Notes: a model not told the origin generated them from the sequence alone. DNA of 64,000 bases from Macrobrachium rosenbergii (GCF_040412425.1 NC_089767.1:1240469-1304468); one strand, 5' to 3'; numbered from the stretch's first letter, positions 33,823 to 47,570 are shown. A program made the numbers and translations.

Positions 33823-34480
33823 ATGAAATTATATATAAAAAGAAAGAAAGAATTCAACCAATATTGTTGTCAAAAACAAAAACAAAAATCTCATAACGTC
33901 GTATGTTATCGTGTGACTCCAAATTTGGGCAGGAAAGTTAAACTAAACTGTCTCATCACTTGCACCGATAAGATGGGCAACAGACTCAGCCGCACCACAA
34001 TCATTAGCTTGCATAAGACTAATGTCTCTATTGTAGATATTGCTCGGCAGCTTAGCGTAAATAAAACAACCATGTATAGAGAATAAAACAACAGAGAGAA
34101 TGAGGAAATATGATAACTTCATTGTAAAAAGTGGAGGACGACCCCATTGTTGCACTACTGTTAAGGATCATCATCGGAAGATCACTGAAGGAGCTCCGCC
34201 TAACTCCCTGAAAAATGGTGTTGCCATAAAGAGAACATTACGCTTTCTCTTCAAGTTGCAGCTCAAACCATCCGTAACAGGCTACATGAGACCAAGATAT
34301 TATTTCATCATACTCCTGCCAAGAAACACTTCATATAGCGAAACACAAAGAATAGTGGCTAGGGTTTGCGTTATGTAATCCAGTGGCCGGTGATTTCTGT
34401 AAGAGTCATTTTTTGCGATGAGGAGGAGACATTCTCCACTGATGAGCATGGTAGTCTTCTTCACAGCTGGCATTTAGCAT
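33823..34480 (+). pseudogene. Tc1/mariner-type transposase relic
   Basis: Plus strand in three frames: LSRTTIISLHKTNVSIVDIA and RQLSVNKTTMYR (the first helix-turn-helix, 33970-34080), then YDNFIVKSGGRP (the GRP linker with an AT-hook-like GGRP), VAAQTIRNRLHETKI (the second helix-turn-helix, near 34255-34300), and RVIFCDEEETFS, the region of the second catalytic Asp (VIFSDE in relatives, near 34400). It is broken by stops and indels and lacks the C-terminal catalytic part. A cut-and-paste DNA transposon in origin. No TIR was found. Confidence 0.65.
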
Positions 34481-34642
34481 TAACTACATTAATGTTGAAC
34501 TTCTTGCTAATTTTAATGCTTTAGAAACTTAGATAATAAGAAATACAAAAATAGGCGTTATACATTCAGTTAACTTCATAAGAGGCATCAAAATGATAGG
34601 CCTAAGTAGCAATGAAAGAAATGAGAAATTACACATGATAAT

Positions 34643-35797
<1,155 letters not shown>

Positions 35798-35815
35798 CTT
35801 TTATCACGCTTACTG

Positions 35816-36071
<256 letters not shown>

Positions 36072-36077
<6 letters not shown>

Positions 36078-37616
36078 TCAAACGTGCAGATTATATTCTA
36101 TGTATTACAAAAATAGATGTGAAATCTCTTAGTCTAGTTCGGTATACTTTATATTAAGTTTCACTAGTTCACAATATACATAGGATTAGTCATTCAAAAA
36201 TTTGATTAATAATAATGTGCAAGCAAATCTTTACAAAAGTCGTATTTGTTGATGTTAATAACAGTTCAACTTATAACTGTCGTAGGCCAATGTCTACAAA
36301 GTTCACACATATGAAGGAGATAAAACAACGATAGTGATGGCAGTTGGAGATGAAAATATTAAAACATAAGAACAGCGATGACCTCTGAAGTATTACAGTA
36401 TCATCCTTTAATTAAGTAAAGTATGACATCAGTAAGCAGTACCAGAAAAAGCCCTGTTTAAGGGAAACTGCAGATAATTTCTCGGACCCACCACTGGTGT
36501 TCAGTTGTTTCATGCGCCATAACTGAGTTGCCAAATAGCCAGATGTCGCTATTATAAGCTGTTGTCCGAAAAGTTTTGAAGTATGTTGCAAAACATTTTT
36601 GAGTGATTGTACATTTGTATTTGATGTTCTAGCCCATATAAAAATGGGAACAAGCTGGGAAGAAGTTCTAGCCCTAATAATTCGAGATCCCCAGAGCGTA
36701 AACCATAGCTCTCAAGAAAATCTGTTAATAATAAAGTAAAAATCACCTAAGGGAGTCGATTGTTAGTTGGTAATGATGTAGACGATTGACTTTCCCTATG
36801 TGACGTCAGTCACCTGACTGACGCCGCCTTTCCAAGTTAACCAATCACAGGCACTCAGTCACGAGGGGAAGGAAGCTCGTGCACAATGGGCGGTCCCCCA
36901 GGTCCTCCTCTATCTCAAGCCTCAGTGACGACCTCAAACCCTAAGCAGAGTTGCTAATTAGCATACAATCATTAATAATTTTTATTACAACCTCAAACCC
37001 TAAGCAGAGTTGCTAATTAGCATACAATCATTAATCTTTATTATTGTATAAATAACATTGTTATCAATTAAGCTACTTGATACTTATTTTTTTTAATCCT
37101 TATAAAATACGAATATTTGTTACACTAATGAACAAAGAGCCATCGAAACTGCCCAAGTTTTGGTTTCCGAAATAACTTGGATGCATACTTGGCCAAGAGA
37201 CCGACTATAAGAGAATTCTTTAATACTGTATTAGTTTGGTCACAATGGAGCTCTGACAGACCCATGCAAGGTAACTCACTGAAGACTCAACAGTGACGAC
37301 CAAAAATACAGTATAGTTTTCCTACGTCAAAACCTGTTTTTTTATCATTTGTGGCACAGCAGAGTATAGCAGGAAGTACATTTACCTACCTTGTCAAAAT
37401 GGGGTGAGGTGGTAACAGGATCCCTGATACTTTGGAGTCTTGAAAAATATTTTCTTAGCACTGGAAACAACCAGTATGTGATCAACATTGTTAAATAAGA
37501 TATGTATGTGCTCAGCAATTCTATAGATTCCATGGACTAAGCAATTCAATTACAACATTTTATACCTACCTTAAGTATTTATTACATGAGAATCTCAAAC
37601 CTGTGAGAACATTTAT
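36072..37616. other. Unassigned DNA with a 59-bp tandem duplication
   Basis: No gene is seen. ACCTCAAACCCTAAGCAGAG through CATACAATCATTAAT at 36931-36976 is repeated at 36990-37035. A CRE-like TGACGTCA lies near 36801-36808. Confidence 0.55.
36931..37035. repeat. Direct duplication, period 59 bp, two copies
   Basis: 46 identical bases at 36931-36976 and 36990-37035. Confidence 0.95.
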
Positions 37617-37938
37617 AGAAAAAGGATTTTGACAAAGGAAAAATCTATTTCTGGGAGGGGCCCGTGTCACCCGGTGAAAAGTCCATTCAGCACTATTTCT
37701 AGGTAATTCCGTTGCTAGATACCAGAGGAAAGCTAAATGTAAAGCTGGGGTTACTACCCCAGAGCGAGCTCCAAGAAATGGAGTCGTGTATGGTAAAGGG
37801 TGAGATTGTCACAATCACGGGACCCTGCCCTATAAAGATTCCCAATGTCAAAAGTCCCAACGAGAGAGGTGCCGATACAAGCCCATGCACTACTCACGAC
37901 TGTACACAAGGCAATACTAGCCGCATTCCATGTTAGCA
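37617..37938. repeat. DIRS inverted terminal repeat, left, with terminal extension
   Basis: 37650-37938 pairs with 45588-45301 (for example AGGTAATTCCGTTGCTAG, GGACCCTGCC, AATACTAGCCGCATTCCAT). 37617-37660 is an extension (AAAAAGGATTTTGACAAAGG) not present in the right copy but represented in the internal complementary region. Confidence 0.9.
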
Positions 37939-37996
37939 CCCACCCCACTAGAATGATGTTTACCATGGGAGGGAGAGAATGAAAAACAGGGTGGGT

Positions 37997-38073
37997 CACC
38001 GGGTGACACGGGCCCCTCCCAGAAATAGATTTTCCTTTGTCAAAATCCTTTTTCTGGATCGGGTCCCGTGTGA
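37997..38073. other. DIRS internal complementary region
   Basis: 37997-38055 is the exact or near-exact complement of 37617-37680. 38051-38073 (TTTCTGGATCGGGTCCCGTG) is the complement of the outer end of the right repeat (45566-45588). The two parts overlap at TTTCT. Read backwards, it spells right end followed by left end, that is, the junction of a circular intermediate. Confidence 0.9.
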
Positions 38074-38149
38074 AATAATAACAGAGAAATAAATATCATT
38101 CTTATGGTATTAAAGACAATGAACTGCTTGTAAGAAATAAACATCATTC

Positions 38150-38554
38150 TTATGCTAAATTTAATAGACTTAAAGATTTCAAATAGAGACGTTGAAAACT
38201 AGGAGAATTCTACCCTGAACATTTGGTAAGGTCCTCTAAATTCATGTAATGAAAATAATTAATGTAAGTGGCCACTGCTCTAAGATCATGAGCATTAGAA
38301 TTGAACCTGAATAGGCTTGTATTAAGAAAATAAAATACTTGCTGCCTAATAGCAGACACAATGACAATGACAGTACCCCCCTTTTTAATAAAGAGAGGAT
38401 CTGACAAAATTGTGAGGTCCTGTCTAAAAAAGCCTGTAAGGAAAAACTGGGCACAGAAACAGACCTTGTAAAGGGGGAGTACTTTCCAAGGTGACCACCG
38501 AAAATGAGGACCTTCAACTGTAGATAGAAAGTTAGGGTGAGGAATTCGCAACAC
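38150..38554 (-). pseudogene. DIRS tyrosine recombinase, C-terminal catalytic part
   Basis: The 114-codon minus frame ends NAHDLRAVATYINYFHYMNL then EDLTKCSG, with the H-x-x-R catalytic box (HDLR). After an in-frame stop at 38210-38212, where relatives have Trp, the frame goes on to NSPSFQRLYLKSL with the nucleophile Tyr at 38183-38185. The recombinase integrates the circular DNA without target duplication. The stop separates the nucleophile from the rest, so the enzyme is inactive in this copy. The first catalytic Arg was not located. Confidence 0.75.
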
Positions 38555-39289
38555 TACCCTGATGAGGGGAAACCAAAATGATTGGTTCCGGACAGGGCAG
38601 ACAGTACAGGAATACTAACACTAGAAGCTAAGCTGATTAAAATTTTGGGTCTTCCCCAACAAGGAAAGGTAAGAACAAGATGATTGTTGGTTACCGAAGC
38701 TAACTCCGATACATTACTCAAAGACCAGGAAACCGAATGTGGACGGAGTACTGGTCTCAGACGAACACAGACCTTAGGGTTGAAAGTTAAGGGCCTGTGA
38801 GCCTGATTTTAACAAAACACTTTCCTCGAGGCCAATGCGGCTGCATCATTACTGTAGCTTCAAAACTATGTGAAGAGTGCTAGTTACTAACTGCAGAACC
38901 ATACTGCAGTAGAGTAGGAATCCCTTGTCTGATTCTAGGAAGACAGTAATAACAGGACCAATATCAGTTTCTTCCTAAACTGTAAATTTCAGAACCACAA
39001 AGACCAGAACAGGAAGACACAGGCTGAGTTTATACCAGGAGTTTGGGTCAGATCTGAGAGTTTCAACCCCAGAAGGAGGCTGGAAACCAACTGGCTTCCA
39101 GCCCACTGGGAGTTTAGACCTACCAATGTTCTGAACTTGTGACAGGACTTGAATAACAGGTTCACCGTGGCTGATAAACTAACTTCCACCCGTTCAAAAC
39201 AGACCTACTTCCAGGGTGGGGCCCAGGAAAGGTCAAACAGACCTACCTGGTCCGGAAATAGATCTCTTACCTTAATGACCCGCTTAAGG

Positions 39290-39710
39290 ACTATTCCGAC
39301 ACCAGGGGAGGCCCTGGATAGGGAAAAAGCAGTGACCTTTTGGACCCCTACGAGAAGGGTGGCAGACAGATGCCACTTGTGTCTGTTGGTTATGGAGAAG
39401 AATGAACCATAACCTAATTGATTCAATTCGAGTTGAAAACCACTTGTTTACGCAGAGCGCACTATTGCTGTTTTGTTCAGAACCAGCCATAAATGAAACC
39501 TCTTGGGAGGAAGAAGTTTCCCAAGGGCAGGAAGACTGCCACAGCCCTCCAAAGCATTGAAATGGAACTGCCGGAACGTGACCGACTAAGTTCCATGTGC
39601 TTCATGGGCTAAAAATTTTTATCCTGTTAGCCAAAAATATCCACCCCACCCGCTCAGAGAGGTGACGGTGTGGAATACTGAGGCCGGAGGGGGAAGCTGA
39701 AGAGGAACTG
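39290..39710 (-). pseudogene. DIRS RNase H domain
   Basis: Minus strand, one main frame with three stops: VTSLSGWGGYF (first acidic block, Asp replaced or shifted), SVTFRQFHFNALE, LGKLLPPKRFHL, then HKWHLSATLLVGVQKVTAFSLSR, the terminal block that normally reads V-AD-LSR. It directly follows RT. The active-site Asp residues are largely lost (TAFSLSR for TADSLSR), which indicates loss of function. Confidence 0.7.
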
Positions 39711-39989
39711 ACTTGATAAGCTCTTGACTGTTGTGCACAAGGCCGGAGGCCCTTGTTCAAATAGGAGGAATCAGGAGACACGTCCCTGACTCCGCCATAC
39801 CCCGGTCATAAACTCCAGCTTTGACTTCAGAAGGAGAACCGTCACTGAAGCAAACTGGAGAAAACCAAGACCTATTCTTGGGCACAGGCGAGAGGTATGC
39901 TTGTGTTGATGAAATGATAAGTGTTGCCCTTGCTATCTCTTTCCACTTCCACTGGATTCACAACCACTGAAGGCTACCCTCCGAATCAG

Positions 39990-40640
39990 GTGGGATCCCT
40001 TCCTGTGTACTTGGAAGCCCAGAGACTTCTAGAAAGCCGATTATAATGGCCGGCACCCTCAGGCAATTCCCGACGCTGGATGCCCAAATGAGCCAGGCAA
40101 CTAGATATGTGGCTAGCATAACCTTCTAATACCGGAGCTGTTGAACTACGGTATCGTTCAAACTGGCGAAGATTCTGGGGCTGCATTGAGGAGGGCATGA
40201 TCCTGAAGGGGAAACGCCTGCCCCGAGCCTGAATCCCAAGAAGGAAGAGAACCTTCCTGCAACCAAGATGTGATAGGAAGCGTCGGAAAGGTCTATAGAG
40301 GTGGTTACGGCTCCACGGTGCAGTAGGATCCGAACCTACAAGACTATAAGCAACCGAGACTTGTCGCATTGAATGAGGAAAACATAAACGAGACAAGTCT
40401 GGAAATATTTTCCAGTGGAAGGAACTTCTTTGGCAGACTGAAAAGTCTGCCTTATTTTACAAGACAATGGCCAACAGACCTTTCACAAAGTCCTCCAGAT
40501 CCCTGGCCGGAACTGACAGAACCAGATTGGGGAGGGGGACAAACAGTCCAGCTCCACCCCAGGCCTTCGATAACTATACTCTGGGCCCAGGGACTGAAGT
40601 TCCACTGGCCCCGAAAATGGTACAGCCTCCCACCCACCTG
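39990..40640 (-). pseudogene. DIRS reverse transcriptase, catalytic Asp pair lost
   Basis: Starts with VGGRLYHFRGQWNFSPWAQS (40637-40560), the N-terminal RT block of this order. Around 40300-40260 it reads SIDLSDASYHI (first catalytic Asp block). At 40093-40107 the YxDDW box reads YLVAW, both Asp being replaced, followed by LIWASS and a degraded thumb. Frames change between blocks. The copy could not polymerise DNA even if the frames were open. Confidence 0.75.
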
Positions 40641-40649
40641 AGAAATACC

Positions 40650-43600
40650 ACTGGGAGGAGGCTTGAAAGAGAGCCTCCCTGGAGCCTTTGCCTTCCCAAT
40701 TTCTCGGAGAGGAGCAGGATGCTTCCCTGCCCCTGTGATAACCCCGAGGTCAGTGCCTCTGGCAAATGCCTAGTGAAAATTCTTTCCTTGGGTTTTGGTA
40801 TGAAGCAAAAAAAGACCGGCGGCACATATAGGGGAGGCAGAGACATATGGGGAGCCACTAGGGGCTGATGTGTTGGCTGAACCCAGCACACATCGAGGTG
40901 GAGGCTGGGAGTGAGAGGCTGACGGATGTCCAGGGCAGGAACCTGAAGAGCCTGCACCACTGCCTGAGCAGGGGGGGCGCTTGAACTACATGAACTTTTG
41001 CCGGACTTGGGATAGGGCCCGGCAAGTTTAGATTGTTTCCGCTTGTAGGTAGACACCCAACGAGAACGGAGGCTCTGATTAACATTAGTAGCCCCGACAG
41101 ACCGTTAACAACGCCCACCTGGGGAAAAGATTAATTCCCAGGTGAAACTGTTCATAAGCCTTTTCGCTCAAGGCGGAACGTGGCTGCCGAAAGATGTGTT
41201 TTCATCTGTCCATCCGGACTGTGATGAAATTAAACAGGTTCTGCAGAAAACCTGACAAGAGGGATTTTATCAGGACCCAAAACAACGAACCGCCATTATA
41301 TACCACAGACATTGTTTCAAAGTCAAAGAGTTCCAGGACCTGGCAAGCCTGTCCTTATTGTTTCAGCTTCCGGAATCGACTCCGAAGCTTAGGGAGCTGT
41401 ACGCTGAATAAATTAGAAGCGTAGTCCGTGGTTAGAAGATTCACTGTGAACGTGTATCTGTGATATCTGTCTCCGGAAATGCCTCAGTGGTTTACTTCAA
41501 AACAAGCCTGTTGATAAGAGGGGCTACATTCGGAGCACAAGGGGTAGAAGCAGGTCTCTCAAAGAGAACACGGTAAAGACCCCTTTAGTTGGCGTGAGCT
41601 TGAAATTCTCCGCCTGCCACTCCGTTACAATTCTCAACAGAGACGATGTGTGCCCAGTCCCTAGGGAAGATGAGGGCTCACTTAGGGATCTTGCCAGATA
41701 GATACCATGCTCTTCTGCCAGTCTGGCAAAACCCGGATAAGGGGATACCAGACCGGAAGGGAAGAAATGCAATTCCACCAACCTCCGTGTGCCCACACCC
41801 CATCGATAGAAGGGTGCCTTCATGCTGGGAAGCATAAAGGGTTAGGGCGCCAAAGGTTCCCAGACCCCCGGGAAAAGGGGTGGAGGTGTCCGGAACAGAG
41901 TAGAATTCCAGAACGGAGCAGGATTTTAACAGGTGATCCATTGACAATGAATCCTGAGATTAATCTCTTTGGGATTTAAGCTCCTGGGAAAGGGAAGGCA
42001 CAGACCCATGAGGCAGATAGTTGGTTAGATAGTTTTGATAGGTTGTCAATGACCCTCATGTCGAGCTCCTTATAAGGAGACCCGTAAAAAGAGTCTGCAA
42101 CAAAGGAAGGAGGGGTAACCGCCTTTACTCTGCTTGGGCCGTGTCCCTTTCAAAAGACTTCCAGGCCCTCAACTCGTAGATCGCACCGGACTAGATATCC
42201 GTGACGTCCTCGAGGGGGCCCTTCCTTGAGCGGGTCTTCTGGGGTTTTAAAGGTCTTTCTTTGACTGATTTCACCTTAGGGACGGTAGACCAGGAACCGT
42301 CCAAAAGGGATGAGGATCAAACGAATCCTCAAAGGAAAAAGGCAAAAGAAGGAAGAGAGCTACGGAAAAGTTCACACTCACTTATTCCCGAGCTAAGCGG
42401 AAAAAGGTTTGTCTCAATTATTCCCGCACCTACTTATCGCTCCGGGACGATGTTCACAGGTTCGAAACGAGACTGAAGGCCACAACGTCTTTAGTAAACC
42501 CTCCGAAAATAACTAATTTATTTTAAAAGGACCGGGTCATCTCTTGGACCCCACACAAAGGGCAACAACTTCTTCAGCAACTGATGTTGAGATCTGGGCG
42601 CCAAGGAAAGGAACATTACAAATGTCCACCGAAAGGACATAGGAATTTCCGCCACTAAGTATCATATACAAATCTGCTGACCCCAGACTAGAGGGTGTGA
42701 AGCGAAAGAAGAGTTATGAGACTTGCATAAGGTGGAGCCTCCAGGAGGGGGAAAATTAGGACCCCAAACACCGGAGGAGCAACTATTAATAAGTCAAATG
42801 AGACGGAGTTTGGCGGAGGAAAACCGACAGGTGTATACGAAACCTACCGATTCATCAAGAATCTTGCCCGGAGAGAGCTCAAACACCGAAGGAGCGACTA
42901 TTAATAAGCCATATGAGGCAAAGTTTGGCGGAGGTAAAACCGACAGGTGTATATGAAACCTACAGATTCAACAAGTAGCCTGCTCGGAGAGAGCATAGCG
43001 TACATCACAACCATCCGGTGCCAAACTATTAATTCTCCAACACAAACCGCGACCGGAATGGGGAACTACAGACTCCGTGACCGCTGGTTTGTTGCAGGAT
43101 AGCGGAGCATTCCTGCACTTAACAAAACCAGCTGGCGTATGAGATATGAGTATGCTGGAACGGATGCCGAGCAGAGTACCGTGAGAGCGACTTTAGCCTA
43201 GTCAGACCATGAAAACTCCCGGAGTAAACCAGAGAGAAAACCGGACTAACAGAACAAAACTCATAGACACAAAACAGAGTCAACGGAAACATTCCGAGCG
43301 ACCATGTTTAGAATTATGTGTGGGAAGGATACAAATATAGTGGGAAGGTTATGAACTGTTCCAGAAGTGGGCACACTCAGTGATAGCGGTGATAAGCGGG
43401 GATAATAAGCACCGACCGCTAAACACTATAACCGACGGAGCGCGGTAAGCAAGGAGAACGCCAACAAGATAATAAAACACCGAACAGGTAGTTAGCAAAA
43501 TGGAGGGGAACGCCAAAAGTAAATAAAACAGAAGACAGTTAGGTGGAAAACACTAACTGGCCTCGTATGAATCCCAACAGTGAGGTGCGGACTGGCACCA

Positions 43601-43850
43601 CGAAGGGAAACAGTCGACGTAAAAGGAAGGGGAGGGAAGGATAGGCCAGGAGGTTGGTAACCCAAAGTAGCGACCAGAGGTGGGACAGCACTCCCGGGCG
43701 CCCAAGGATCCTCATCGTTCCCTCGCTTTGAGCTGTGTGTTGCCACGACAAGAGCGAGAAAAAGGGGAGGAAGGGCAAAACCTCTACGACCAGGAGAGCA
43801 AAGAAAGGTAAATGGAGTGTGAACAGGAGTGGGAGAGCACTCCTGGTCAC
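40650..43850 (-). pseudogene. DIRS ORF1 region and 5' coding debris
   Basis: Upstream of RT, 41056-40650 has a basic and then Pro/Ser/Gln-rich segment (KRKQSKLAGPYPKSGKSS), like the C-terminus of DIRS ORF1. 42480-42100 holds helical fragments (AIYELRAWKSFERDTAQAE). Beyond 42.7 kb, similar GGAGG-rich blocks recur (ACCGACAGGTGTATA near 42824 and 42938). No cysteine cluster is clear. The exact limits and the start codon cannot be set. Confidence 0.4.
42760..42975. repeat. Two-copy internal repeat, period about 114 bp
   Basis: GGAGTTTGGCGGAGG / AAGTTTGGCGGAGG with ACCGACAGGTGTATA and the following AAACCTAC at 42803-42846 and 42917-42966, and an AACACCGAAGGAGCGACTATT / AACACCGGAGGAGCAACTATT pair (only 20 or 21 bases each), inside DIRS element 2. 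Confidence 0.8.
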
Positions 43851-45300
43851 CTCTAGGTCAGGTGGGGTGCCAACCGATCAGGTCAGACACTCAACACCGA
43901 GGACAAACCAATCAATGCAGAGGAAGGGGATGTAGGCTACAGCACAAAAATAAGGATAAAGTGCTCTCAAGCCTTGGTAAGTTAACAAACCTTGAAAAAC
44001 AAACCAAGGAGAGAGAAAGCAAAGGATTGGGTAAAAGGGGAAGAAAATAACATTTCTCGAAACAATAAATTATAGTTGGTAAGCAACCCAAAGAAGGATT
44101 GAACTAGGATAGGCTACGCAGGTAAACCCTCGCTATTCCAGCTTAACCTATCTGGAACATTAGCCTAAGTGAAAAGCCGAAACAGGTAGAGGGTGGATGT
44201 AGGCTATATACCAAGTCAAAACCAAACAAAGGGTAGCACCAGACATAAAACTCATACGTACAGATCGAGATCACAGACATGAAACTCATACGTACAGATC
44301 GAGATCGCCCCCTCCCTAACGTTTTTTTCCCGAAGGAAAAAGGCTATACAGCCAAACCCTAGGCTAACCTAACTGAGGCGATGTAAAGGAAGGAAGCCTA
44401 GAGAGAGGATAAAGGCTAACTAACCAACACAAAATAAATATATAATATAACAGAAAATTACTAAAAGGTACATGTAGGAGGATAGGCAGTCCCAACACGA
44501 CATGAACGTGAAGGGAAATGGCCGACCTTCAGTTATATGAAAGTATCCAAAATAATCAACAAAATTCAAAAGCATCCGAGCACAAGGTCAAAAAAAGAGA
44601 ATAATCTTAAATGTACCAATGAAAATCATGTTCCCAAAGCTTAGAGAAGTGAGTCTAAAATAAGGCAAAATAAAGCCATAAAAAAAGGCGAATAGGCCTG
44701 AGGGGAACCACGTAGCCTAAACAGCAGGACCGCACTTGACCAGCAAGGGAACACAAAATTCACAAAATTTACTAAATTGCAAAAAAGATCAAAGCAAAAA
44801 ACCGTGACAACAGTACTAATGAAAATAAGATTCCTAGAAGCTAAGAGCAGTGAGAGACAAAATTAAGGCATAATAAAGCCATGACAATAAGCCAATAAAG
44901 GCCGCAATGGGAAGCTCGCTAGCCTAAACGCAAACTACACTTCTCGTAGTAAATGGGCACAGAACAAACATAAAATAATCAAACCCACTTAAAATGGGAA
45001 TCACAAATTGGGAATATATCCCAAACAAGAAAAATTACAAATAAATTACACAAAACAAACATGCCGACCCAAGACCAAGAAAGGTCAAGAGACGCCGAGA
45101 GAGGAGATCGAGACGGGCGTTATAAATTCCTTTAATTATTAAACTAAAGGAAAATAAGGAGCCTCAATCGCCTAAAAAACAACAAAACACTGGTACTCAA
45201 GATTTTGAAGAAGAACCTTGTGAGGATGCCATAATAGGATGCCATAATAGCGCAACAAAATAAGGAGCACAATGAAATTACGTGTGAACGAAATCGCGTG

Positions 45301-45588
45301 CTAAAATGGAATGCGGCTAGTATTGCCTTGTGTACAGTCATGAGTAGTGCATGGGCTTGTCGGCACCTCTCGTTGGGACTTTTGACATTGGGAATCTTTA
45401 TAGGCAGGGTCCCGTGATTGTGACAATTTCACCCTTTACCATACACAACTCCATTTCTTGGAGCTCGCTCTGGGGGTAGTAACCCCAGCTTTACATTTAG
45501 CTTTTCTCTGGTATCTAGCAACGGAATTACCTAGAAATAGTGCTGAATGGACTTTTTCACCGGGTGACATGGGACCCCGATCCAGAAA
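45301..45588. repeat. DIRS inverted terminal repeat, right
   Basis: Complement of 37650-37938. Ends in GACCCCGATCCAGAAA. Confidence 0.9.
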
Positions 45589-45766
45589 TTGTGCTTTCTT
45601 TCAACTTAAAGGGAACACAAATAAACAAAACATTTCACAGCCTACAGCTTTACACAAAACATGTTTATTTCTACATAAATTTGAACATAACACAAACAGG
45701 CTCAGTAGGCACACTACTGAGAAAAAGGCTTTATCCAAGTAAAATCATCTAAAAGAGAAATCAGCA

Positions 45767-45772
45767 TTTATT
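45767..45772 (-). terminator. Poly(A) signal AATAAA (distal)
   Basis: AATAAA on the minus strand, 209 bases after the stop codon of the candidate POLR1E exon. A second one is at 45944-45949, 32 bases after the stop. Confidence 0.5.
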
Positions 45773-45980
45773 GGATCTTATTATTATCAAATGTATGACA
45801 TTTTTTCTTAGATTACAATCATAACACTCCAGACTGAGAATTATCATTTTCATAATGATTACTACCAAAATAACAAACCAAAGGTGCAGTTTTACCACCA
45901 AACTTTGTTTTTAATAATGAAACAAGGATAACAGTATTTAATCTTTATTAGCAAACAATGGCCTAATGATCCAATCAAGC

Positions 45981-46104
45981 TCATCGTATACTCTTGGCCA
46001 TTCTCTTGTATGATTTTGCAATTTTGGTCAATGGGAATCTGAGCTTAAATGAGAAGTTTTCTCCAACATATGATGCTCCAATAGCTCTCATAAGAAGGTG
46101 AAGC
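45981..46104 (-). CDS. POLR1E: Candidate terminal exon of RNA polymerase I subunit A49
   Basis: A near-perfect 3' splice site on the minus strand (TTTTTTTGTACTTCACAG at 46105-46122) precedes 124 nucleotides: one base completing a split codon, then 40 codons and a TGA at 45981-45983. The peptide includes LLMRAIGASYVGENFSFKLR and FPLTKIAKSYKRMAKSIR. It joins in phase to the exon at 59489-59597. The RaiGa-x-V, then KL-FPL, then basic-tail pattern resembles the end of the A49/PAF53 tandem winged-helix domain, which binds DNA and supports Pol I initiation and elongation in the nucleolus. Two AATAAA signals follow. The exon structure is fairly convincing; the family name rests on memory of the domain pattern. 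Confidence 0.55.
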
Positions 46105-47195
46105 CTGTGAAGTACAAAAAAAATTATATAATCATACAGAAAACATACTCAGACTACTTTCATACACACGACTGAAAATTTAAGAGAACAATGAACTATC
46201 AATAAATACCAGAGATATCCTTTTTCACTTTCATTCTATACACATCCTACAGATGTGTATATTTCCCATACTAATGAGCAACCATATAAAACTAGGTTCA
46301 ATTTTTGACACTATTAAAATTAATAATAAGTTCCATACTAAAATACTGTACCAAATTCAGTAGTGTGACTTCTTATGTCATGTGTTCACAATCTGAAGAC
46401 AGACTTGCTAAGGGAGGAGTTGACTTTATATTCAACTGCTAGCTTTTAGTCAGTAAACTTGGCAATAAAGGGTTCTTTCCTGGTTAATGAGGATTTTCTT
46501 CAATTTCATTCTATAAGAAATTGTGCAATTATAAATTTAGTTTTAATAGTGAATTTTAACATTTAGTTTCTTTTTATTTAACCTTTCCACTCAGATGCTT
46601 AACTATTAATGTATAAAGGGTTTGTGACTTGGATGTCAGATCGTAATGAAGCATCAAAATAACATGTTAATACAGTAATTTGTTAATGAGTAAGAGATCA
46701 ATATCTATATTCCTTATATCATATGTGGTGTATATATTTTCCTTCATGTGATTATGAAGCATAAAAAATTCTGTTATACTTTTTCACTGATCTGACCAGA
46801 AGCCATACAAGCAGGCACCACGATGGATAGGAATAAAATGTACCCTATTCTTCATACTGTACTTTTAACCATTATTGTCTACTTTTCTCTTACCTCTAAC
46901 CCACTTATAAATGCAAATATAACACATGTGATGTGAATGTATGAGGGCTTTAAACCACTAACAGGTTCTAAGTCCTGGTCCTCAGATCTTTGTATCTTCA
47001 TATCTCTTCTTGTCTTTGCACTACTCTGATGTAAAATTTGTTAACTGTACCGATAAACTGTAATTCTGCTTAGCCAGTTTTCTCCTGTCCTTATCACCTA
47101 CTGCCTTTGCTTTCTTCACAGTATCTTTAATTACTTAATTATCTAAGATCAACATAAATATACAGGATCCTGACAATAATTTAAATATAGTAATG

Positions 47196-47570
47196 TTAGG
47201 GATCCATACTAAGGCTGCTTGCACACATGACATTTTTAGTAGAAAGTAGCTTGCCATTAAGTGGTCGGCCACTAAACCACTTAGTGGCCACCTGATAATA
47301 CCAGCTTGTATCCACAGACAAGACACTATTTGTGGCAATCACAGATGAATTTCCCAACAGCATCACCAAGGATACCTTTGAAGTTGCATGTGTCTGTGGT
47401 TTGCTACCGAAGAGAAAGAACAAGAAAAGGATACGTAGACAAAAGTATTGGGTACACCCGATAATTAACCAAAGACTGCTAAGGGGAAAGTTCCACATAT
47501 TATATCTGAAGACCTGAAGTTTTACCCCGAAAAATTTACAGCTACTTTAGGATGAGTGAAGAAGTTAATA
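47196..47570 (+). pseudogene. PIF/Harbinger-type transposase N-terminal relic
   Basis: The plus frame 47332-47517 contains RRQKYWVHPIINQRLLRGKF, and after a frame change SEDLKFYPEKF. This matches the YWVHP-R-GxF--L---L-D--KFF-YFRMS block at the start of Harbinger/HARBI1-like transposases. The remaining catalytic DDE region is missing, replaced by a (GA)n and other DNA. Upstream is a stem of GGCCACTAA / TTAGTGGCC at 47268-47290 and CTGCTTGCACACATGAC near 47216, possibly the element's end. It is inactive. Confidence 0.65.

Larger units (their letters stand above)
37617..45588 (-). mobile_element. Full-length DIRS-like retrotransposon 2
   Basis: About 8.0 kb, minus strand. Inverted terminal repeats of about 290 bp at 37650-37938 and 45301-45588 are about 95 percent identical. 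Next to the left repeat lies a segment (37997-38073) complementary to the outer ends of both repeats joined together, the internal complementary region that defines DIRS elements. Coding order on minus: long 5' region, ORF1-like part, RT (40640-39990), RNase H (39710-39290), tyrosine recombinase (38554-38150). All frames are broken, so the copy is structurally complete but coding-dead. Confidence 0.88.

Noticed and set aside
37712..37999. 74-81 codon frames on both strands
   Set aside because: Inside the DIRS inverted terminal repeat; they are mirrored at 45458-45742.
43492..44050. Frames of 66-103 codons on both strands
   Set aside because: GC-rich 5' part of DIRS element 2; no family pattern, and they overlap each other.
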